64,000 nt of DNA from Leifsonia williamsii (lineage in GTDB: Bacteria; Actinomycetota; Actinomycetes; Actinomycetales; Microbacteriaceae). Position numbers and translations under genes: made by a program. The stretch covers positions 2,108,001-2,172,000 of the forward strand of contig NZ_JAROCF010000001.1 in the NCBI RefSeq assembly GCF_030433685.1, given 5' to 3'. The notes beneath the pieces are model-generated. The model had not been told where the DNA came from. It saw only the letters and a program-made list of their open reading frames with translations, and searched no databases. Positions 8,856 to 15,812 of the stretch are shown here, piece by piece; position 1 is the stretch's first letter; each line of letters opens with the position of its first letter.

Positions 8856-9661
8856 CCGAAGCCGGCGGCCTTCAGCACCGCGCGGCCGTCGGCCCCGGTG
8901 ACGTAGTCGATGAATGCTCGGGCGCCCTTCGCGTTGGGGCCGTCCACGATCGGCGCGATCGGGTAGGTGTTGACCGCGCCCTCGGCCTCCGGGAACGGCA
9001 CCGACTCCACCTTGTCGCCCGCGCCCGTCACGTCCGTGGCGTAGACCACGCCGGCGTCGGCCTCGCCGGACTCCACCTTGCCGAGCACGTCGGTGACCGA
9101 CGACTCCTGGCTCACCGGCGACAGCGTCACGCCGCTCGACGACTCCACCTTCGCGGTCGCAGACCCGCACGGCACCTGCGGTGCGCAGACGACCGTCTTC
9201 ACGCCCGGCTTCGCGAGGTCGGCGAACGATCCGATGCGGGCCGGGTTGCCGGGCGGCACCGCGATCGCCAGCACGTTGGTGGCGAAGTCGACAGGGTCGC
9301 CGTCGATGACGCCGGCCTTCTGCGCCTTCTGCATGTTCGTCTCGTCGGCCGACGCGAACACGTCGGCGGGCGCGCCCTCGGAGAGCTGGGTGACGAGGTC
9401 CGACGACCCGGCGAAGCTGAAGGTGACCGTGGAGCCGGGGTGCGCCTGCTCGAACCGCTTGCCCAACTCGGTGAAGGTGGAGGTGAGGGAGGCGGCGGCG
9501 AAGACGGTGATCGTGCCGCCGACCTCCGACGACGAGCTGCCGGTGCCGCCGGTCGGGCTCGCCGCCGGTGCGTCCGCGGCGGACGCGCAGCCGGCGAGCA
9601 CGAGGGCGGCGGCAGCGGCTCCGGCGGCGAGCAGTGCGGTGAGGGTTCGTCGGGTCCGCAT
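8846..9661 (-). CDS. modA: Molybdate-binding lipoprotein ModA
   Basis: Substrate-binding protein of the molybdate importer, 271 residues. Lipoprotein signal peptide with lipobox LVLAGC, then a small linker. The ModA fold starts [21 protein letters not shown] and includes [26 protein letters not shown], whose serines and alanines contact the oxyanion in this family. The ATG at 9661 has a strong GGGGAGGAG ribosome-binding site and follows the regulator stop by 2 bases. Anchored to the outer face of the membrane by the lipid. Confidence 0.95.
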   Translation of the reverse strand: MRTRRTLTALLAAGAAAAALVLAGCASAADAPAASPTGGTGSSSSEVGGTITVFAAASLTSTFTELGKRFEQAHPGSTVTFSFAGSSDLVTQLSEGAPADVFASADETNMQKAQKAGVIDGDPVDFATNVLAIAVPPGNPARIGSFADLAKPGVKTVVCAPQVPCGSATAKVESSSGVTLSPVSQESSVTDVLGKVESGEADAGVVYATDVTGAGDKVESVPFPEAEGAVNTYPIAPIVDGPNAKGARAFIDYVTGADGRAVLKAAGFGAP

Positions 9662-9663
9662 GG

Positions 9664-10068
9664 TCAGCTCCTCCCCGCGGGGGTCTCGACGATGACGTTG
9701 GTCGCCTTGACGACCGCGACGGCGACCGAGCCGGGCTCGAGGCCGAGCTCGCGGACGGCTTCGCTGCTCATCAGCGAGACGACGCGGTGGGGGCCGCACT
9801 GCAGCTCCACCTGCGCCATCACGCGGTCCTGCACGACCTCGGTGACGATGCCGACGAAACGGTTGCGCGCCGAGCGGCCGATCTCGGACGGGTCGGCGGG
9901 CAGCACGGCGTTCTGCTTGGCGAGGCGGGCGAGGTCGAGGCCGTCGACGACCGTGCGGCCGGCGGCGTCCTTCGCGCTGGGAATCAGCCCGCCGTCGATC
10001 CAGCGACGGACGGTGTCGTCGCTCACGCCGAGGTAGAGCGACGCCTCTTTGATCCGAATCTGCGGCAT
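9664..10068 (-). CDS. HTH / Mop-domain molybdate-responsive regulator (134 aa)
   Basis: Residues 1-55 form a MerR/excisionase-type helix-turn-helix (QIRIKEASLYLGVSDDTVRRW). Residues 67-134 form a Mop/TOBE domain (RNRFVGIVTEVV...AVAVVKATNVIVETP) that binds molybdate in ModE-like proteins. It is the first gene ahead of modABC, with modA starting 2 bases after its stop, so it probably senses molybdate and controls its own transporter operon. I chose ATG 10068 because TAGCAT lies 7 bases upstream. ATG 10077 would overlap that hexamer. Confidence 0.85.
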   Translation of the reverse strand: MPQIRIKEASLYLGVSDDTVRRWIDGGLIPSAKDAAGRTVVDGLDLARLAKQNAVLPADPSEIGRSARNRFVGIVTEVVQDRVMAQVELQCGPHRVVSLMSSEAVRELGLEPGSVAVAVVKATNVIVETPAGRS

Positions 10069-10075
10069 GAAGCCC

Positions 10076-10081
10076 ATGCTA
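10076..10081 (-). promoter_or_regulatory. Leaderless -10 element for the mod operon regulator
   Basis: TAGCAT on the minus strand, 7 bases before ATG 10068, in the 38-base gap after moaE. Confidence 0.4.
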
Positions 10082-10106
10082 GACCCGCATCTGCGGAAGG
10101 CGTAGG

Positions 10107-10592
10107 TTACAGGCCGACCCACTCCGAGGCGCCGTCGGTGAAATGCTGGCGCTTCCAGATCGGGACGCGCGCCTTGATGATCTCCACCAGCTCGGCACAG
10201 GCGGCGAAGGCCTCCGCCCGATGCGGCGCGGCGACGGCGGCCACGAGGGCGAGGTCGCCGACGGTCAGGGAGCCCACCCGATGCTGAGCGGCGACCCGGA
10301 GGCCCGTGCCGCGAGCAACGTCCTCGCAGCACGCGCGCAGGAACGACTCGGCGTCGGGATGCGCGCGGTAGTCGAGCGACACGACGCCCCGCCCGCCGTC
10401 GTGGTCGCGAACGATGCCCTGGAACGACACGACGGCCCCCGCCTCCTCGCGCCACACGAACTCGTCGAGGGTGGAGGGGTCGAGCGGGAGGTCGGTGATC
10501 TCGGCGAGGACGTCGGAGCCGGGGCCCGCGGTGGGCTGGGGGCCGCGGTCGGCGGCGGCGCCTGACCCGGCGGCCGGGGTGTCGGCTGTCAT
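10107..10592 (-). CDS. moaE: Molybdopterin synthase catalytic subunit MoaE
   Basis: Large subunit of molybdopterin synthase, which adds two sulfurs from MoaD thiocarboxylate to cyclic pyranopterin. Conserved stretches: GAVVSFQGIVRDHDGGRGV, the AQHRVGSLTVGD region, and the C-terminal IIKARVPIWKRQHFTDG containing the active-site lysines. An extra 30-residue alanine/glycine-rich N-terminus precedes the fold. The ATG at 10592 overlaps the moaCB stop (ATGA), so it is translationally coupled to it. 161 residues. Confidence 0.94.
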   Translation of the reverse strand: MTADTPAAGSGAAADRGPQPTAGPGSDVLAEITDLPLDPSTLDEFVWREEAGAVVSFQGIVRDHDGGRGVVSLDYRAHPDAESFLRACCEDVARGTGLRVAAQHRVGSLTVGDLALVAAVAAPHRAEAFAACAELVEIIKARVPIWKRQHFTDGASEWVGL

Positions 10593-11605
10593 CGGTGGTC
10601 GCCTCCGCGGAGCTGGTCGAGCAGGTGGGGGAGCAGGTCGTCGAGCACGGCGAGGCCGTCGGCGACGCCGCCGCGGGAGCCGGGGAGGTTGACGACGAGC
10701 GTCGGTCCGGCGACGCCGGCGAGACCGCGGCTGACGGCGGCGAGCGGTGTGGAGGCGACGCCCCTGGCCCGCAGCGCTTCCGCCACGCCGGGGAGCTCGC
10801 GGTCGAGCACGGCCGCCGTCGCCTCGGGGGTGCGGTCGGTGGGGGAGATGCCGGTACCGCCGGTGGTGAGCACGACGGCCGGGCGCTCGCTCAGGGCGGT
10901 GCGCAGGGCGTCGGCGATGTCGGCGTCGGCGACCACACGCACGACGGCGGGGAGACCGAGGCGGTCGAGCCATTCGGCGATGACCGGGCCGGTGGTGTCG
11001 TCACGGGTGCCGGCGGCGGCGCGGGTGGAGGCGACGAGCACGATCGCGCGCTGCTCAGCGGCGGCGGGCCGGGCCGGGGCATCCGGTCCGAGGGCATCCG
11101 GTCGCGGAGCGCCCGCCGCCTCTGTACCGCCCTCCCGCGTCCAGTGACCGCGCTTGCCGCCGCGCTTCTCCACCAGTTGCACGTCGGTCAGCGTGGCGGC
11201 GGGGTCGACGGCCTTCACCATGTCGTGGAGGGTCAGCCCGGCGACGGCGACGGCGGTGAGCGCCTCCATCTCGACGCCGGTGCGTCCGCGCGTCTTGGCC
11301 ACGGCCTCGATGGCGATCGTGCCGGCCGCCGGGTCGAGGGCGAAGTCGATGCGGACCGAGGTCAGCGGCAGCGGGTGGCAGAGCGGGATGAGGTCGCTGG
11401 TGCGCTTGGCGCCGGCGATGCCCGCGATGCGCGCGGTGGGCAGCACGTCGGCCTTCGGGAGGCCGTCGGCGGCGACCAGGCGGACGACCTCTGCGGTCGT
11501 CACCAGGCGCCCGCGGGCGACGGCTTCGCGCTCGGTCTCGGCTTTCGCGCCGACGTCGACCATGCGGGCGCGGCCGTCGGCGTCCAGGTGGCTGAGCTCG
11601 GTCAT
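10589..11605 (-). CDS. moaCB: Bifunctional MoaC-MoaB fusion
   Basis: Residues 1-158 are MoaC, cyclic pyranopterin monophosphate synthase (SHLDADGRARMVDVGAK; LIPLCHPLPLT; KTRGRTGVEMEALTAV). Residues 187-338 are a MoaB/Mog-type molybdopterin adenylyltransferase domain with TTGGTGISPTD. A proline/alanine-rich linker of about 28 residues joins them. The fusion links an early and a late step of cofactor synthesis in one chain; similar fusions are known in actinobacteria. CAGGCT lies 7 bases before the ATG. It precedes and overlaps moaE. Confidence 0.93.
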   Translation of the reverse strand: MTELSHLDADGRARMVDVGAKAETEREAVARGRLVTTAEVVRLVAADGLPKADVLPTARIAGIAGAKRTSDLIPLCHPLPLTSVRIDFALDPAAGTIAIEAVAKTRGRTGVEMEALTAVAVAGLTLHDMVKAVDPAATLTDVQLVEKRGGKRGHWTREGGTEAAGAPRPDALGPDAPARPAAAEQRAIVLVASTRAAAGTRDDTTGPVIAEWLDRLGLPAVVRVVADADIADALRTALSERPAVVLTTGGTGISPTDRTPEATAAVLDRELPGVAEALRARGVASTPLAAVSRGLAGVAGPTLVVNLPGSRGGVADGLAVLDDLLPHLLDQLRGGDHR

Positions 11606-11612
11606 AGGGTCC

Positions 11613-11618
11613 AGCCTG
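11613..11618 (-). promoter_or_regulatory. Leaderless -10 candidate for moaCB
   Basis: CAGGCT on the minus strand, 7 bases before the ATG at 11605. The first base departs from TANNNT. Confidence 0.3.
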
Positions 11619-11642
11619 TCACGTCGCGGTGGGCGTGGGCGG

Positions 11643-12857
11643 TCACAGCGCCCACACCGTCACCTCCTGCCCGGCCGCCAGCGCCTCCACCTCCGCCGGC
11701 ACGTCGATCAGCACGTCGGCGCGGGCCATCGCCGCGACCAGGTGCGAGCCGGGGCCGGAGACCGCGACGACCGCGTCGCCGTCGGTGCGGCCGCGGAGGA
11801 ACTGGCGGCGACCGGGCACCGACCGCAGCCCCTCGGCGAGCGTCGCGCGGCGGCGCGGTGCGGGCGGAAGGCCGGCGGCCGTCCGCAGGAGGTCCCGCAC
11901 GAAGACGGTGAACGACACCTGCGTGCTGACCGGGTTGCCAGGGAAGCAGACGACAGGGACGCCGTCGACGAGCGCGGTCGCCTGCGGGCCGCCCGGCTGC
12001 ATCGCGACGGTCGTGACCTCACCGCCGCGGGGGACCACGACCTCCCGCACCACCTCGTACGCGCCCTGCGAGATGCCGCCGGAGGTGAGCACCAGGTCGC
12101 TGACCGCGATCGCCCGGTCGAGCAGCCGGCCGAACGCCTCGGGGTCGTCGGCGCAGGCCTCGCGCAGCGAGACGACGGCGCCCGCCTCCTGCACGAGCGC
12201 GGCGAGCGCGACGCCGTTCGCGTCGAACACCTGCCCGAAGCCGGCGCGCTCGCCGGAGGCGACCAGCTCCGATCCGGTGGAGAGCACGGCCACGCGCAGC
12301 GGCTCCCGCACGCCGACCGCCTCCACGCCGGCCGATGCGAGCGCGGCCAGGTGGCGGGCGGCCAGCCGGGTGCCGGCGGGGACGAGGAGGTCGCCGCGGC
12401 GGAGATCGCTCCCGCGCTCGCGCACGAACTCGCCGACGCTGCGCGGCCGCCGCACCTCCACGACGGCTCCGTGGAGGTCGTCGTCGCGGCCCAGGACCAG
12501 CTCGGTGTCCTCGACGGGAACGACCGCGTCGGCTCCGTCCGGGACGGGAGCGCCCGTCATGATGCGGATCGCGGTCCCGGCGTGCAGGACCACGGGCACC
12601 GTGTGCCCGGCCGGGATGTCGCCCGCCACTTCGAGCGCCAGCGGCGCGGCGGCGACGTCGGCAGCGCGCACCGCGTAGCCGTCCATCTGGGAGTTGCGGA
12701 ACAGCGGGAGGTCGACCTCCGACCGGACGTCCTCCGCGGTCACACGCCCGGCCGCCTCGGCGAGCGGGACGGTGGCGGTGGCGGGCTCGGTGCAGAGCGG
12801 GTCGAGCAGCCGCTCGATGGTCTCGGCGTGCTCCTCGACGCTGCGCGGCCTGGTCAT
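11643..12857 (-). CDS. moeA: Molybdopterin molybdotransferase MoeA
   Basis: Inserts molybdate into adenylated molybdopterin. Diagnostic segments: FRNSQMDGYAVRAAD with the active-site aspartate, IRIMTGAPVPDGADAVVPVE, VLTSGGISQGAYEVVRE and the FPGNPVSTQVSF motif. 404 residues, normal length. The ATG at 12857 has GATACT 6 bases upstream and no Shine-Dalgarno, consistent with a leaderless start. moaCB follows after 37 bases, so the two are probably also cotranscribed. Confidence 0.94.
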   Translation of the reverse strand: MTRPRSVEEHAETIERLLDPLCTEPATATVPLAEAAGRVTAEDVRSEVDLPLFRNSQMDGYAVRAADVAAAPLALEVAGDIPAGHTVPVVLHAGTAIRIMTGAPVPDGADAVVPVEDTELVLGRDDDLHGAVVEVRRPRSVGEFVRERGSDLRRGDLLVPAGTRLAARHLAALASAGVEAVGVREPLRVAVLSTGSELVASGERAGFGQVFDANGVALAALVQEAGAVVSLREACADDPEAFGRLLDRAIAVSDLVLTSGGISQGAYEVVREVVVPRGGEVTTVAMQPGGPQATALVDGVPVVCFPGNPVSTQVSFTVFVRDLLRTAAGLPPAPRRRATLAEGLRSVPGRRQFLRGRTDGDAVVAVSGPGSHLVAAMARADVLIDVPAEVEALAAGQEVTVWAL

Positions 12858-12863
12858 GGCCCC

Positions 12864-12869
12864 AGTATC
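12864..12869 (-). promoter_or_regulatory. Leaderless -10 element for moeA
   Basis: GATACT on the minus strand, 6 bases before the ATG. Confidence 0.35.
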
Positions 12870-12897
12870 CCGCGCGGCTCGCGCAGCGGCGAACGAG

Positions 12898-12947
12898 TTG
12901 GCGCGACATGCCGCCTCCGCACCCGACCAGACGGCGTGTTGCGCCAA
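12898..12947. repeat. Intergenic palindrome between moeB and moeA (CACGCCG family)
   Basis: Arms TTGGCGCGACATGCCG (12898-12913) and CGGCGTGTTGCGCCAA (12932-12947) pair over 16 bp. The two mismatches become G-U pairs in plus-strand RNA. The loop is 18 bases. The right arm matches the word CAACACGCCG seen at 20098-20139. Confidence 0.75.
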
Positions 12948-13018
12948 ATGGATGGAGGAGATGGAGGGGCGGGAGGGGGCGGCTGGAGGGGCCGGCACGA
13001 GGGGAGGGCGTGGCAGCG

Positions 13019-14149
13019 TCAGTAGCGCGGCAGCGCCGGGTCCACGTCGCGCGACCAGGCGTCGATGCCGCCCGCGAGCACGACGCCGGAGGCGCCGGCG
13101 GCGGCGAGCAGCTCGCGCGCGGTCTCGGCGCGGACGCCGTGGTGGCACACGATCACGAGGGGGTCGTCGCCGAGGCGGGCCGCGACACCGTCCGCGTCGC
13201 GCTGCACAACGCCGAGCGGCACGAGCAGGGAGCCGGGGATGGAGGCGACGTCGGCCTCCCACGGCTCCCGCACGTCGAGCAGCGTGTGCGGCTCGCCCGC
13301 CACCAGCCGCGCGTGCAGCTCCGCCGGGGAGACCGTGGCGGTGACGCCGCAGAAGAGGTCGTAGTCGATCAGCGCGGTCACCGGCGCGGCGACCGGGTCG
13401 CGCTCGTACGCCAGCTCGCGGAAGGCCCCGCGCAGCGCGTCGTGCACGACCACGCGGCCGAGCAGCGGCTCGCCGGTGCCGGTGACGAGCTTGATCGCCT
13501 CGCTGACCATGAGGCTGCCGATGGTCGCGCACTCCGACGGCAGCGCGCCCGCCTCGGCGCAGCTCGGCACCGATCCGGGCTCGGGAGGCTGCGGGAAGAG
13601 GTCGCGGTAGTGCGGCCCGTGCGCGGCCCAGCTGAGCCCGGCCTGACCGCCGGTCTGGTGCACGGCGCCCCACACGACCGGCAGCCCGGCGAGCAGGGCC
13701 GCGTCGTTCACCAGGTACCGGGTGGGGAAGTTGTCGCTGCCGTCGAGCACGAGGTCGAAGCCGGAGAGGATGCGGGAGGCGTTCGCAGCGGTCAGCCGCT
13801 CGGCGAACAGGCGGACCTCGATCGTCGGGTCGAGCGCCCGCAGCGTGTCGGCTGCCGACTCCACCTTGGGCCGGCCGAGGTCGGCGGGCGTGTGGATGTT
13901 CTGCCGCGGCAGGTTGCTCGGCTCGACCCGGTCGTCGTCGACGATGCCGATGGTCCCGAACCCGGTGGAGGCGAGCAGCGGCAGCACTGCGGAGCCGAGC
14001 CCGCCCGCGCCGATCACGAGCACGCGCGCGGCCCGCAGGCGTCTCTGGGCGACCGTCCCGAATCCCGGAAGCTGCGCTGTGCGGGCGTAGCGGGCCTCCT
14101 GCTCGGGGGTGAGCTCCTGGGCCGGTTCGACGAGCGGGGGGAGGGGCAT
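13019..14149 (-). CDS. moeB: MoeB/ThiF adenylyltransferase with C-terminal rhodanese domain
   Basis: Activates the C-terminal glycine of MoaD (or ThiS) by adenylation. Nucleotide loop GAGGLGS at 47-53, then DDDRVEPSNLPRQNIH. Residues 275-376 are a rhodanese domain whose active-site loop CHHGVRAE puts the persulfide cysteine at C335. It could therefore both activate and sulfurate its partner. The first zinc CxxC knuckle of canonical MoeB is not visible (YRDLFPQPP instead). TACGCT lies 6 bases before the ATG. No thiamine genes are nearby, so MoaD is the likely partner. Confidence 0.9.
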   Translation of the reverse strand: MPLPPLVEPAQELTPEQEARYARTAQLPGFGTVAQRRLRAARVLVIGAGGLGSAVLPLLASTGFGTIGIVDDDRVEPSNLPRQNIHTPADLGRPKVESAADTLRALDPTIEVRLFAERLTAANASRILSGFDLVLDGSDNFPTRYLVNDAALLAGLPVVWGAVHQTGGQAGLSWAAHGPHYRDLFPQPPEPGSVPSCAEAGALPSECATIGSLMVSEAIKLVTGTGEPLLGRVVVHDALRGAFRELAYERDPVAAPVTALIDYDLFCGVTATVSPAELHARLVAGEPHTLLDVREPWEADVASIPGSLLVPLGVVQRDADGVAARLGDDPLVIVCHHGVRAETARELLAAAGASGVVLAGGIDAWSRDVDPALPRY

Positions 14150-14155
14150 GACCTC

Positions 14156-14161
14156 AGCGTA
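14156..14161 (-). promoter_or_regulatory. Leaderless -10 element for moeB
   Basis: TACGCT on the minus strand, 6 bases before the ATG at 14149. Confidence 0.5.
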
Positions 14162-14187
14162 AGCCCGTCCGCTCCGGGCGTCCCGCG

Positions 14188-15735
14188 TCAGACGACGGTG
14201 ACCGCCACACTGTGCAGCCCCGTGGCGCCGTCGGGCACGACGCCCTGCTGCTTGGTGACCTGCTGCTTCCCGTTCGCGTCCGTCGCCCGCACCCGGATGG
14301 TGTGCGCGCCCGGCTCCGCCTCCCACGCGTACCGCCACTGCCGCCAGGTGTCGGCCGAGATGGCGTCGGCGAGGGTCGCCGCCCGCCAGGGGCCGTCGTC
14401 GATCTGCACGTGCACCGCGGACACGCCGACGTGCTGCGACCAGGCGACGCCCGCGACGGCGACCGTCCCTGCGCGCACCTGGCGCCCGGCGGCCGGCACG
14501 TCGATGCGCGACGACAGCTTGACGGGCCCGCGCTCCGACCAGCCGCGGTCGGTCCAGTACGAGGTCACGCGGTCGAACCGGGTGACCTCCAGCGAGACGA
14601 CCCACTTGGTCGCCGACACGTACCCGTAGAGGCCAGGGACGACCATCCGCACCGGGTAGCCGTGCTCCAGCGGCAGGGGAGCGCCGTTCATGCCGACGGC
14701 GAGGATGGCGTTGCGCTCGTCGGTCAGCGCCTCGATCGGCGTGCTGGCGGTCCAGCCGTCCTGGCTGCGCGAGAGCACCATGTCGGCGTCGGCGTGCGGC
14801 TTCGCCCGGGCGAGGAGGTGCCGGATCGGGTAGCCGAGCCAGACCGCGTTGCCGATCAGGTCGCCGCCGACCTCGTTGGAGACGCAGGTGAGGGTCGTCA
14901 CCGACTCCTCCAGCGGCAGCGCGAGCAGCTCGGCGAAGGTGAGCTCGATCTCCTGCTCCACCATGCCCGTGATGCGCAGCCGCCAGTCCTGCGGCTGCAC
15001 GCCCGGGATCTGCAGCGCGGTGTCGATGCGGTAGAAGTCCGCGTTCGGCGTGATGATCGGCGACAGCCCTGCGATGTCGAACGACGCGCCCGGCGGCACC
15101 GGCGGCGCGGTGACGGTCGGGGCCGGGAGATGGAAGGAGGCTCGCGCGGCCGCCGCCGCCCGGTACCCGGTCGCGACCATCTGCCCCACAACCGCTGCGA
15201 GCGCACCGGCCGCCGCCGTCGCTGCGGTCGCCCCGACGAACCTCCGCCGGCTGACCGCTCCGAGTGGTGACACCCGGGTCGGCTCCGCGCCGCGATCGAG
15301 CCCGATCAGCCAGCCGAGCAGCAGGACGGCCACCACCGCCGCGAGGGCGGAGGGAACGGCGTCCACGATCCCCGCGCCCGACCGGGTGAGCGCGGCGAGC
15401 ACGCCGACCGCGCCGCCGAGGGCGATCAGCACCCGGCCCCACGGTGGGAGGCGCCGCTCCAGCATCCCCGCCGCCGCTCCTCCCACGAGCAGCACAACCG
15501 CCAGCACGACGATCAGGAACGCCTTGTCGCCGGTGCCGAACAGGGCGATCACGCCCTCCTTCAGCCACGGCGGGGCGAGGTCGATGGCGAGCGCTCCGAC
15601 GACGAGCACCGGGCTGCCGTTCTGCACGACGAACGCGCTCACCAGCTCGGCCGCGCCGACCCCCGCGACGACGCTCGCCGCACCGGCCGCGGCCGGACGC
15701 CACCACCTCCGCCACCAGGAGTCCGTCGACCGCAT
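14188..15735 (-). CDS. Membrane-anchored sulfite-oxidase-family molybdoenzyme with internal twin-arginine motif
   Basis: Residues 14-145 hold about four hydrophobic helices. SRRRFVG at 162-168, a twin-arginine motif, is followed by a fifth hydrophobic segment. The catalytic part then has the molybdenum-ligand cysteine C284 (TLTCVSNEVGG), the conserved HGYPVRMVVPGLYG, and a C-terminal immunoglobulin-like dimerisation domain. The layout suggests Sec-inserted helices followed by Tat export of the folded cofactor domain to the outer face. TACGCT lies 6 bases before the ATG. Substrate unknown; the family includes sulfite oxidases and related oxyanion/sulfoxide enzymes. Confidence 0.9.
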   Translation of the reverse strand: MRSTDSWWRRWWRPAAAGAASVVAGVGAAELVSAFVVQNGSPVLVVGALAIDLAPPWLKEGVIALFGTGDKAFLIVVLAVVLLVGGAAAGMLERRLPPWGRVLIALGGAVGVLAALTRSGAGIVDAVPSALAAVVAVLLLGWLIGLDRGAEPTRVSPLGAVSRRRFVGATAATAAAGALAAVVGQMVATGYRAAAAARASFHLPAPTVTAPPVPPGASFDIAGLSPIITPNADFYRIDTALQIPGVQPQDWRLRITGMVEQEIELTFAELLALPLEESVTTLTCVSNEVGGDLIGNAVWLGYPIRHLLARAKPHADADMVLSRSQDGWTASTPIEALTDERNAILAVGMNGAPLPLEHGYPVRMVVPGLYGYVSATKWVVSLEVTRFDRVTSYWTDRGWSERGPVKLSSRIDVPAAGRQVRAGTVAVAGVAWSQHVGVSAVHVQIDDGPWRAATLADAISADTWRQWRYAWEAEPGAHTIRVRATDANGKQQVTKQQGVVPDGATGLHSVAVTVV

Positions 15736-15741
15736 GGCGGC

Positions 15742-15747
15742 AGCGTA
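15742..15747 (-). promoter_or_regulatory. Leaderless -10 element for the membrane Mo-enzyme
   Basis: TACGCT on the minus strand, 6 bases before the ATG at 15735. It is the same hexamer and spacing as at moeB. Confidence 0.5.
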
Positions 15748-15812
15748 CGACGCGCGCCTGTGCGCGGGCAGCGTGCGCACGCTCCCCGCAGCCGTGGGAG
15801 GCTGGAGGCACC

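Noticed and set aside
6773..15735. Defence system or biosynthetic cluster in the minus-strand block
   Set aside because: All recognised genes are molybdate transport, cofactor synthesis or molybdoenzymes, with only the 39-aa ORF unexplained.
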